From: an uncultured Planctomycetaceae bacterium
Lineage (GTDB): Bacteria; Planctomycetota; Planctomycetia; Pirellulales; UBA1268
Assembly: GCA_903949225.1 (NCBI GenBank)
Contig: CAJAYZ010000564.1
Span: forward strand, 1 to 10,498
Direction of reading: 5' to 3'
Length of the DNA stretch: 10,498 nt
The notes beneath the pieces were generated by a model. That model ran no database searches, was not told the origin of the DNA, and saw nothing but the letters and a program-made list of their open reading frames with translations. Below are positions 1-7,859 of this stretch, one piece after another (within the stretch, counting starts at the first letter, position 1; every line of letters starts with the position of its first letter). The position numbers and the translations under genes were made by a program.

Positions 1-963
1 CGAGTGGTGGTGGTTGCCGTTTCGCTCTCATGCCTCCTAGCGGCGGTCTCTTTGACGATTACCGCCGCCAGTGGTCTTCGTGGGCGATTTACGTCTGAAC
101 AATTACAATTTATTGAGCCGTCCTGGCCGGATTCTGCTCCCTTCCACACCGGGGAATCCTATGCCGCCCCCATGTCATTGCCGCCGATAGGAGCAGAAGA
201 TGCCAAACGCCCCTGTTTCCTGCTCCTCGGCGATAGCCATGCTGCCATGATCAGTACCTCGCTTGATGCCTTGGCTCGAGAGAAGGGCGTCTGTGGTGCG
301 GCAGCGATCATGCCCGGCTACTTTCCGCTTCCTGGGGCGTGGATCCAGGGTAGCGGTCGCTCCGCCGCGGTTGCTGAGCGGTGGCATAAATCGGTAATCG
401 AATGGATCCGAGAAAACCGACCAGCAAATGTGATTCTCTGCGGTAACTGGTTGTGGTACGTTCCCTATCGGGGTCCGGATGGGTGCTATTCTTCTGTTGC
501 GGGCATTCAAACGACGTCAGTCGGCGATGTACATAACTCGCACCCAGCAGACCTCTTTTCAGCCAGCCTGGAGTCGATGATCGCGGAATGCGATCAGATC
601 GATGCCACATTGTGGTTTTTTCATGCAGCGCCAGCTGCAAAACATTCGATGAAGCAACTTGGACTCCGGTCGCGAGTGACGGGGAGAGCCGTCGAACTGG
701 AAGGCATTGATCGCCAGACGCATGACCGTTGGAACTCTGCATATCGTAGCGCGTTCGAACAAGTGTCGAAGAACGGCATGGTGGCCGTCGATCTTGCCGG
801 GTTGTTTTTCGATAAATCGGGACGCTCGAAAGTCGGGGGCGACGACCAGTGCTGGTTTGCTGATCAACACCACCTCAGCGAGGAGGGGGTGCGGGTCTTC
901 GTTCAGCCGTTACTTGAGAAGGTCGTTGAGGAGATGGACTGTTTGGGTGCGCACCGAAAGTAA
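1..963 (+). CDS. Acyltransferase-3/SGNH O-acyltransferase, C-terminal part (5' truncated by window)
   Basis: The reading frame is already open at the first base, so this is the 3' portion of a longer gene; the GTG codons near position 4 are internal. Numbering from position 4, residues 1-25 are hydrophobic, consistent with the last membrane helix of an acyltransferase-3 (OafA/OatA-like) membrane domain. The rest is an SGNH hydrolase-type domain. Block I is GDSHA with Ser78, block III includes Gly147-Asn148-Trp149, and block V is D-x-x-H (Asp287, His290) followed by LSEEG. Full-length proteins of this family are usually about 600-700 residues and O-acetylate surface polysaccharide or peptidoglycan: the membrane domain brings in the acyl group and the SGNH domain transfers it outside the cytoplasm. 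Base composition is visibly lower in GC than the neighbours. The family call is firm; the substrate is unknown. Confidence 0.85.
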   Translation, partial: RVVVVAVSLSCLLAAVSLTITAASGLRGRFTSEQLQFIEPSWPDSAPFHTGESYAAPMSLPPIGAEDAKRPCFLLLGDSHAAMISTSLDALAREKGVCGAAAIMPGYFPLPGAWIQGSGRSAAVAERWHKSVIEWIRENRPANVILCGNWLWYVPYRGPDGCYSSVAGIQTTSVGDVHNSHPADLFSASLESMIAECDQIDATLWFFHAAPAAKHSMKQLGLRSRVTGRAVELEGIDRQTHDRWNSAYRSAFEQVSKNGMVAVDLAGLFFDKSGRSKVGGDDQCWFADQHHLSEEGVRVFVQPLLEKVVEEMDCLGAHRK

Positions 964-981
964 CCACGGGCACTGCGGAAC

Positions 982-1000
982 GTTTCAGCGCCCCTGAGAC
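982..1000 (+). terminator. Hairpin just downstream of the O-acyltransferase stop
   Basis: GTTTCAG pairs with CTGAGAC across a 5-nt CGCCC loop, giving 7 bp with one G-U wobble. It begins 19 nt after the TAA stop. No T-rich tract follows, so it is not a canonical intrinsic terminator, but the position at the 3' end of a gene in a convergent region fits transcript-end or mRNA-stabilising structure. A chance hairpin is possible. Confidence 0.35.
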
Positions 1001-1107
1001 ACCGGCGTGACCACATCCGTGTCGCTGGAAAACTCGATCTCGCGTCGGATTGCCCTCTGCCCCGGCTGATGGCTCGAGACCTCGGCCGCGGGCCTTGAGG
1101 GGCTCCA

Positions 1108-1130
1108 GATTGGGATGCCGCAGCCCAATC
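1108..1130. repeat. Inverted repeat in the convergent intergenic region
   Basis: GATTGGG and CCCAATC are perfect 7-bp inverted arms separated by 9 nt. The next position inward is an A/G mismatch, followed by a potential TGC/GCA match. It lies between two convergent genes and about 50 nt past the stop of the minus-strand SHD1 gene, so it may act as a transcript end for that gene. No T-tract is seen on either side. The rest of 964-1178 holds no gene I recognise. Confidence 0.35.
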
Positions 1131-1178
1131 ACTCCGGAAGGAGGGCGTCCACGTCGTTGGAGCCACCCGCCGGGAGCG

Positions 1179-3176
1179 TCACTTCGCCCGCTTCGTCACG
1201 AGCCCTTCGGCGGTGCACGCAGTCGTGCCGAGGCCGTCGGCTTCTGTGACGTCGACGAGCACCGGGGAGAAGAGGATCCGCTCGATCCAGCCGAGGTCGG
1301 GCGTCGGCAGCCGGGCGGCGAGATCCTTGTCGGTCTCCCCTGCCCCGAGGACGAGCTTGTCGGGGATGTCGGTCGAGCGCTGCGCGGTGACGAGCGGCAC
1401 CCCATGGACGACGACCCGGATCCGCCGCGTCGTCGGCGTCACCTGCTTGAGCTGCCGCTCGCGTCGCTCGGCATCGGTGTAGGTGACCGTGCCGCCGGCC
1501 GTCGTGGAGACTTCGACCTGCGCCGGCGACGAAGCGTCGTAAACCCACTTCGTTCGCTCAAACGTCTTCGCGACCGTCGCGATCTCGCGGTCGTGATCGG
1601 CCCCCGTGTCAACCTTCGTGGCCATGACCGTGCCTGGCTCAACAAGCGCCGGGAGCCCGGCGGGGAGCTCGTCATCGGCCTTCGACACCGCCGGCTCCGG
1701 GATCTTCGCCGCCACAATCAACGCGAGCGTCGTCCCCGGCTTTTTCTTTCCCTCGCCGGCACCGGCGGCCCCGTCCTCGTCTTCCGGAGGGGCCGCGTAA
1801 AGAAGCATCCCTTCGACAACCCGGACGGCGAGATCATCGACGGTGTCTCCCGACTGCACCGGCTGCCATTCGTAGCGCCAGACAGGCAAGCCCTTCGCCG
1901 CCGACCAGAGCACCGCCGCAAGCCCCCGGGCCGATTGGATGAGGAGCTGCTCCTCACCAACCCACGCCAGCGCCGTGCGCTGCGCACTCGCGCCGTGGAC
2001 ACGGAAGACCGGGATCGGGCTGGTCGGATCGGCAAGATCATGGATCTGCGCATTCCCTTCCTGGATCAACGCCAAGCGTCGCCCGTCGGGATCGAAGCTC
2101 ACCCCCGACGTGGCACCGACGGGGAGCGACACGAGCACTTTTCCAGTGGCCGCATCGCACACTTGGACACGGCGCGTGTCAGGGAGGGCGAGGTAGCGGC
2201 CGCCACCGGAAAGCGACGGCATCGGCGAATGCCCCGGATCCTGGGCGAGACGGTAGAGGGCTCGCTTGGCGTCGATGTCCCAGCAGGAAAACTCCTCCCG
2301 GCTGCTTTGATGGACGACGAGCGCGTCGTTGACGATCCGCCCCCAGGGATGGCGGGCGAGAGGCTGGCCATCGCCGCACGGCGCCCGCCACGCCGACCAG
2401 GCGGTCGCGGCCTTGCGGCTCGGAGCAGCATCCCAGAGTGTGAGCACCTGCTTCGCCGCCCCCTCCGCGGTGAGCTTCTCGCGCGACACGGTCAGGAGGC
2501 GCTCGAGGATCGGGTGGTAGTCGAGGACGATCTCGGCGCCAGAGAGATCGTGTTCAGCGATCACCGTCTGCGACTTCATCGACACCCACACGAGCCTCGT
2601 CGGCAGTGGCCGCCCCGGCGTCGAGTTTTCGATTCCCACAAGCACCACGCCGCCGGCCCCTCCCAGCGGGATCACCCGTCCGACTCGATCGAACGGATCC
2701 CGACGGGTGATCACCACCCTTCCCGCAACGAGGCCACGGCCGGCATCGGCCGGATCGGCGGCGAGCGGCTCAGGGGCCAAGGGGGGGAAGTCGGTGTGGT
2801 TGGTGGCCCGGGCAGCAGTGTCGAACGCCTCCACCTGCGGAGGCCTCTCGCCCCGGTGGGCGAGGCGGCGAATCGTCCGCCGGGCGATGAGCTGGTCGAT
2901 TGGGGCGAGCTGATCGAGCTCGATGGTCAGATCGGTGCCGTCGGTCTGCCGCAGGGTCAGCGCCGTTCCTTCGATCCCCACGAGGCTCGCCTGCACCTTG
3001 AACATCCCCGTGGCGTCGCTCCACTCGCGCTCCGGCACGAGCACCCGCTGCGCCGCAGCCGGGCCGGCCGCGAGCGATGTCACGAGGAGGACGAATGCCG
3101 CCCCAAGAGCCCGAATCGCCGCGAAGCCGCCCGACCGGGCGGGGCTGACCGGAGGCCGGAAAGAAGGATTGGGCAT
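1179..3176 (-). CDS. Secreted SHD1-domain protein with WD40-like region
   Basis: The 665-aa protein uses the ATG at 3176. This start gives a plausible Sec signal peptide: Arg-rich n-region, hydrophobic core AAFVLLVTSLAAG, and cleavage near Ala42-Gln43 (AAA|Q). The longer frame back to 3353 adds 59 residues of non-signal-like sequence. Residues ~48-104 match the planctomycete SHD1 module (REWSD.TGMFKV, then LRQTDG and a LDQLAPIDQ segment). Residues ~130-460 contain beta-propeller-like repeats, clearest at ~318-385 (SGGGRYLALPD, CDAATGKVLVSLP, FDPDGRRLAL). A charged, Gly-rich linker (PEDEDGAAGAGEGKKKPG) near residue 460 leads to a C-terminal region I do not recognise. SHD1 is named after yeast Sla1 and is common in exported planctomycete proteins of unknown function. 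A protein-interaction role outside the cytoplasm is inference. The gene is transcribed divergently from the oxidoreductase operon. Confidence 0.85.
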   Translation of the reverse strand: MPNPSFRPPVSPARSGGFAAIRALGAAFVLLVTSLAAGPAAAQRVLVPEREWSDATGMFKVQASLVGIEGTALTLRQTDGTDLTIELDQLAPIDQLIARRTIRRLAHRGERPPQVEAFDTAARATNHTDFPPLAPEPLAADPADAGRGLVAGRVVITRRDPFDRVGRVIPLGGAGGVVLVGIENSTPGRPLPTRLVWVSMKSQTVIAEHDLSGAEIVLDYHPILERLLTVSREKLTAEGAAKQVLTLWDAAPSRKAATAWSAWRAPCGDGQPLARHPWGRIVNDALVVHQSSREEFSCWDIDAKRALYRLAQDPGHSPMPSLSGGGRYLALPDTRRVQVCDAATGKVLVSLPVGATSGVSFDPDGRRLALIQEGNAQIHDLADPTSPIPVFRVHGASAQRTALAWVGEEQLLIQSARGLAAVLWSAAKGLPVWRYEWQPVQSGDTVDDLAVRVVEGMLLYAAPPEDEDGAAGAGEGKKKPGTTLALIVAAKIPEPAVSKADDELPAGLPALVEPGTVMATKVDTGADHDREIATVAKTFERTKWVYDASSPAQVEVSTTAGGTVTYTDAERRERQLKQVTPTTRRIRVVVHGVPLVTAQRSTDIPDKLVLGAGETDKDLAARLPTPDLGWIERILFSPVLVDVTEADGLGTTACTAEGLVTKRAK

Positions 3177-3262
3177 GGAGAGCTTCGAGGTGGACTGGCC
3201 GCGACGTACGGCCACCCTCAGCGGGCCCGCTTGTGGGCGGCCGTGGGGCGATGTTTCGACCG

Positions 3263-3292
3263 AGTATCGCCCCCCACCCGTGCCCCCCGCAA
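3263..3292 (-). promoter_or_regulatory. Candidate promoter for the SHD1 gene
   Basis: On the minus strand, TTGCGG (3292-3287) and GATACT (3268-3263) are separated by 18 nt, matching sigma70 -35 and -10 consensus at 3/6 and 4/6 positions. It would leave a leader of roughly 80 nt before the ATG at 3176. The spacer is very G-rich (see findings). The location inside the rejected 3177-3353 extension agrees with the downstream start. The call is weak because such matches occur by chance. Confidence 0.25.
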
Positions 3293-3346
3293 GGCTGATG
3301 CACCACTCCGGCCCCCGGTGACGTCTCCCCTGGAAGCCGCTGTTTC

Positions 3347-3376
3347 TGGACACCCGCGATCGACGCGGTCTATGCT
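3347..3376 (+). promoter_or_regulatory. Candidate promoter for the oxidoreductase/glycosidase operon
   Basis: TGGACA (3347-3352; 5/6 to TTGACA) and TATGCT (3371-3376; 4/6 to TATAAT) are separated by 18 nt. The -10 lies 36 nt before the ATG at 3413, giving a leader of about 30 nt that contains the AGGAG ribosome site. The spacer holds the inverted repeat CCGCG-ATCGA-CGCGG (3354-3368), which could be an operator. This is inferred from sequence only. Confidence 0.38.
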
Positions 3377-3412
3377 CCTCCCAATCCCCCGTTCTCCCGC
3401 AGGAGCCCTTCC

Positions 3413-4819
<1,407 letters not shown>

Positions 4820-4865
4820 AAATCCGTCGACCATGGGGCCGTCACCCCTCCCGTTCATCCCTCCC

Positions 4866-4870
4866 GGAGG
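4866..4870 (+). promoter_or_regulatory. Ribosome binding site deciding the glycosidase start
   Basis: GGAGG lies 5 nt before the ATG at 4876. The open frame runs back to 4198 inside the upstream gene, so this site and the signal peptide that follows it fix the real start. Confidence 0.6.
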
Positions 4871-4875
4871 CCCCC

Positions 4876-7101
4876 ATGATTCACCCGTCAGATCTCCGGG
4901 CGCGCCTGCCGGGCTTGGCGATAGCGTGCGCCTGTGTCGCCGCGATCGGTTTGCCCGAGACCGGGAATGCTCAGAGCACTGGAAGCGCTCCCCCGGGCCC
5001 GGCGATCGGCAGGGTCGACTGGCATCTCGATCCGGCACCCTTCAAGGCGCGGGCCGATCGATCGGCCGACGGGGCCACGCTCACGCTCGACAATGGTCTC
5101 GTCCGTCGTGTCCTCCGCCTCGAGAACGGCTGCGCCACCATCGCCCTCGATGACCTCGCCGGCGACCGCAGTCTCCTCCGCGCCGTAGGCCCCGAGGCGC
5201 TGCTGACCATCGACGGCACTGAGCATCGGATCGGCGGGCTCGTCGGCCAGCCGAACCGGGCGTTCCTCCTTCCGGCCTGGCTCGCCGCGATGTCGGCCGA
5301 TCGGGAGGCCCTCCGACTCACTGGGATCGAGACCGGCGTCACGGTCGAGCGGTTCCCCTGGAAGCGCTCGCGTCATCACGCCCCCGCTGCCGCCTGGCCG
5401 CCGCCGGGGGTGTCGGCCCGCCTCGACTTCGCCCCCGCGGGTGACGATCCTCCCTTCACCGTCAGCGTCCACTACGAGCTCTATGACGGCCTGCCCGCGT
5501 TCTCGAAGTGGATCGTTGTCACGAATCGTTCGGGCAAGCCGCTCACCGTCGACCGCTTTACCGCCGAATACCTCGCGATCGTCGAGCCCTCCAATCCGGT
5601 CGACGACGCGCCGGGGGTCATCCTCCCCCATCCCGATGCGCTCCATGTCGAGACCGATCAGGCCTTCGGCGGCTTTGGCCACGAACATGCCTGCCGCCAT
5701 GCCGTCCGCTGGAGGGAAGACCCGGCGTTCGGCACGCAGGTCAATTACGAGAAGAAAATGCCCTGCCTCCTTGAGGTGGGCCCGTTCCGCGGGCCGGCCC
5801 AGGAGGTGGCGCCGGGGGAATCGTTCGAGAGCTTCCGGGCCTTCGTCCTTATCCACGATTCCACCGACCGGGAGCGGCGTGGGCTGGCGGTGCGGAGATT
5901 CAAGCGCACCTTGGCGCCGTGGGCGACGGAAAACCCGCTCATGCACCACCTCCTTGACTCCCGCCCCGAAGCGGTGCGGCGGGCGATAGATCAGGCAGCG
6001 GAGGTCGGCTTCGAGATGGTGATCCTCTCCTTCGGCTCCGGCTTCGATGCCGAGAACGAGTCGGCCGACCACCTCGCCCGCTTCAAGGCCCTTGCCGACC
6101 ACGCCCGCACGCGTGGCATCGATCTTGGCGCCTATTCTCTCCTCTCGAGCCGGCAGATCGGCGGCGGGAACGACGTCGTCCCTGCCCCTGGCGAGAAAAC
6201 GACCTTCGGACACGCTCCGGCCCTGACGAGTGCGTGGGGCCTCGACTACTTCCGCAAGCTCGAGAAGCTCTACGACACGACCGGATTCACCGTCCTCGAA
6301 CACGACGGCTCCTATCCCGGCGATTGGGACGTCACGCCCCGGCCGCCGCTCCAGCGCGGCCTCGACGACTCGCAGTGGGCGCAGTGGCGGATCATCCGCG
6401 ATTGGTATCGATGGTGCCGGGAGCGCGGCGTCTATCTCAACGTCCCCGATCACTACTTCCTCGCCGGCTCGAACAAATGCGGGATGGGCTACCGGGAGAC
6501 GAACTGGTCGCTTCCCCGGGCAGAGCAGGTGATCCACACCCGCCAGAACATTTTCGACGGCACCTGGGAGCGGACGCCATCCATGGGATGGATGTTCGTG
6601 CCGCTGGCGCAATACCACGGCGGCGGCGCAGCGGCGACGATCGAACCGCTCGCCGACCATCTCGACCACTACCGGCGGATGATGGAATCAAATCTCGCTC
6701 TCGGGGTACAGGCCTGCTACCGGGGCCCGCGGCTGTACGACACCGACGCGACGCGCGAGATGGTCCGGGGGCAGGTCGCCTGGTACAAGGCCCACCGCGA
6801 CATCCTCGAAAGCGACGTCCTCCACCTCCGCCGTGCCGACGGCCGCGACTGGGACGGCATGCTCCATGTCAATCCGCGGCTCGAGAAGCGCGCGTTGCTC
6901 GCCGTCTTTAATCCGCTCGATGAGCCGATCGAGCGGACGGTCCCTGTGCCGCTCTATTACGCCGGTCTCGAAGGCTCGTGCCTGGCAAGCCGGGGCGGCG
7001 CGGAAGCCGAACGCGTGCCGCTCGATCGCTTCAGCCGCGCCGAGGTGACGCTCACGATCCCCGCTGGAGGAATGGCGTGGGTGGTGTTCCGGGCGGAGTG
7101 A
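4876..7101 (+). CDS. Secreted clan GH-D-like (GH36/GH27-type) glycosidase candidate
   Basis: A 741-aa protein with a Sec signal peptide (hydrophobic LAIACACVAAIGL, cleavage near Ala32-Gln33, GNA|Q). Three regions can be drawn. Residues ~33-345 look like an N-terminal beta-sandwich (LTLDNGLVRRVLRL, FSKWIVVTNRSG). Residues ~346-650 look like a TIM barrel. Residues ~655-741 form a C-terminal beta domain (LLAVFNPLDEPIERTV, PAGGMAWVVF). In the barrel, LEHDGSYPGD (Asp477, Asp483) sits where clan GH-D enzymes carry the nucleophile Asp. GSNKCGMGYRE (531-541) sits where GH36 has its Gly-rich acid/base motif, with Glu541 as candidate. The protein resembles a conserved family in Planctomycetes and Bacteroidetes often annotated as alpha-galactosidase or hypothetical. 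Enzyme class is inferred and the substrate is unknown. The 56-nt spacing from the oxidoreductase, with no hairpin seen between them, suggests co-transcription. Confidence 0.88.
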   Translation: MIHPSDLRARLPGLAIACACVAAIGLPETGNAQSTGSAPPGPAIGRVDWHLDPAPFKARADRSADGATLTLDNGLVRRVLRLENGCATIALDDLAGDRSLLRAVGPEALLTIDGTEHRIGGLVGQPNRAFLLPAWLAAMSADREALRLTGIETGVTVERFPWKRSRHHAPAAAWPPPGVSARLDFAPAGDDPPFTVSVHYELYDGLPAFSKWIVVTNRSGKPLTVDRFTAEYLAIVEPSNPVDDAPGVILPHPDALHVETDQAFGGFGHEHACRHAVRWREDPAFGTQVNYEKKMPCLLEVGPFRGPAQEVAPGESFESFRAFVLIHDSTDRERRGLAVRRFKRTLAPWATENPLMHHLLDSRPEAVRRAIDQAAEVGFEMVILSFGSGFDAENESADHLARFKALADHARTRGIDLGAYSLLSSRQIGGGNDVVPAPGEKTTFGHAPALTSAWGLDYFRKLEKLYDTTGFTVLEHDGSYPGDWDVTPRPPLQRGLDDSQWAQWRIIRDWYRWCRERGVYLNVPDHYFLAGSNKCGMGYRETNWSLPRAEQVIHTRQNIFDGTWERTPSMGWMFVPLAQYHGGGAAATIEPLADHLDHYRRMMESNLALGVQACYRGPRLYDTDATREMVRGQVAWYKAHRDILESDVLHLRRADGRDWDGMLHVNPRLEKRALLAVFNPLDEPIERTVPVPLYYAGLEGSCLASRGGAEAERVPLDRFSRAEVTLTIPAGGMAWVVFRAE

Positions 7102-7106
7102 GCCGG

Positions 7107-7119
7107 CGGCCACCGGCCG
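7107..7119. terminator. Compact hairpin between convergent genes
   Basis: CGGCC-ACC-GGCCG forms a 5-bp all-GC stem with a 3-nt loop, within the 23 nt separating the stop codons of the glycosidase-like gene (+) and the VOC gene (-). It is symmetric, so it could serve both transcripts. No T-tract follows on either strand, and short GC palindromes are common at this base composition. Confidence 0.3.
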
Positions 7120-7124
7120 GAGGG

Positions 7125-7496
7125 TCAGACGCCCCTGGACGACGGCGTCCAGAACGTGAGCCGGTTGGCGAACGGGTCGTGGATCGTCATCTCCGTGCTG
7201 CCCCAGTCCTGATCGTGCCAGCCGGGACGGGCATTCCCGTAGCCCTTCTCGTTGAGGCTCGCGCACAGACCGCGGACGTCCGCCACCTCGATCCGCACCC
7301 GTGCGCCCGGCGCGCAGTCGCCGAAATGCTCGGAGAGATGGATCCGGCAGTCTCCCTGGGAGATCCCCATGTACAGCGGCATCCCCGGCTCGAAACGGTG
7401 CTCGAAGTCGACGGTGAAGCCGAGGAAGTCAACGTAAAACTCCTTCGCCTTCTTCTCGTCGAAGCTGCGAAGGATCGGCACGGCTGGCTGAAACAT
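7125..7496 (-). CDS. VOC/glyoxalase superfamily protein, bleomycin-resistance-like
   Basis: A 123-aa protein with the paired beta-alpha-beta-beta-beta layout of the vicinal oxygen chelate fold. The first half has AVPILRSFDEKKAKEFYVDFLGF (read as AVPILRSF then KEFYVDFLGF) and GDCRIHLSEHFGD. The second half has ARVRIEVADVRGL and a terminal MTIHDPFANRLTFW. This matches the Glyoxalase_7/bleomycin-resistance subgroup, which in known members binds the drug at a dimer interface rather than catalysing glyoxalase chemistry. Resistance is not demonstrated here, and many chromosomal homologues have no known ligand. The ATG at 7496 is the first methionine that yields a normal family N-terminus. The open frame extends back to 7766 but would overlap the upstream gene. 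A weak GGGA lies upstream. It is the last gene of the minus-strand cluster, 49 nt from its neighbour. Confidence 0.88.
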   Translation of the reverse strand: MFQPAVPILRSFDEKKAKEFYVDFLGFTVDFEHRFEPGMPLYMGISQGDCRIHLSEHFGDCAPGARVRIEVADVRGLCASLNEKGYGNARPGWHDQDWGSTEMTIHDPFANRLTFWTPSSRGV

Positions 7497-7545
7497 GCTT
7501 TCATTCCCAGGATAGGTAGCACGAGGAACGACCGTCGACGCAGGA

Positions 7546-7818
7546 TCACTCGCCACACTGCGGACAGGGTCCGGCGAAGCGGAATGATTTGACGGGGCGA
7601 AAATGACCACAGGCCCGGCAGGCCTGCCCTTCCCCCTTCCAGGCATGGACGACGACGTCGACCACGACGAGGATCGCGTACAGGCCCCCGAGGACGCCGA
7701 CCGGAACGAGCCACGCCTCGCCGCCGCCATTGGGCCCTCCTTGCCGTCGCACGAGGGCGGCGGCAACGACCATCGCCACCATCATCAGGCCGAAGAAGAG
7801 GGGACGGATTGATTTCAT
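7546..7818 (-). CDS. Small two-helix membrane protein with C-terminal zinc ribbon
   Basis: A 90-aa protein from the ATG at 7818, with GGAG about 10 nt upstream. Two hydrophobic segments are clear: residues ~7-23 (LFFGLMMVAMVVAAALV) and ~35-59 (WLVPVGVLGGLYAILVVVDVVVHA). The tail carries Cys67-x2-Cys70 and Cys85-x2-Cys88 (CRACG ... CPQCGE), a zinc-ribbon arrangement. With a short N-terminus and Arg25-Arg24 and Lys61 at loop edges, an N-in, C-in hairpin is plausible, placing the ribbon in the cytoplasm; this is inference. I do not recognise a named family. An alternative TTG start at 7863 would overlap the upstream TGA stop (TTGA) and add 15 Arg/Cys-rich residues, but the ATG start is preferred for its ribosome site. 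Its place between the lipid enzyme and the VOC gene suggests co-transcription. Confidence 0.75.
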   Translation of the reverse strand: MKSIRPLFFGLMMVAMVVAAALVRRQGGPNGGGEAWLVPVGVLGGLYAILVVVDVVVHAWKGEGQACRACGHFRPVKSFRFAGPCPQCGE

Positions 7819-7838
7819 GCTTTCAACTCCGATTCGGC

Positions 7839-7850
7839 AGCGGGCCCGCT
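7839..7850. repeat. 12-bp perfect palindrome upstream of the small membrane gene
   Basis: AGCGGGCCCGCT is its own reverse complement, and the match continues as GC...GC on both sides if one T is bulged out. It occupies the 41-nt gap between the Aas-like stop and the ATG at 7818. It could be an RNA structure separating the two genes, a protein site, or chance at high GC. Confidence 0.3.
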
Positions 7851-7859
7851 TGCAACCTC

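Noticed and set aside
964..1178. Possible small gene or gene remnant in the convergent intergenic region
   Set aside because: Open frames here (for example minus strand 875-1132) overlap the upstream gene's end and show no motif, ribosome site or family resemblance.
3177..3353. 59-residue N-terminal extension of the SHD1 protein
   Set aside because: It would place the signal peptide internally and would cover the candidate minus-strand promoter.
4876..4980. Lipoprotein signal in the glycosidase-like protein (Cys18 or Cys20)
   Set aside because: The residues before the cysteines do not form a good lipobox and the hydrophobic core would be too short; the GNA|Q Sec cleavage site fits better.
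4888..6669. 593-codon minus-strand open frame opposite the glycosidase-like gene
   Set aside because: No recognisable motif, composition typical of a mirror frame, and the plus strand has a signal peptide, ribosome site and conserved family motifs.
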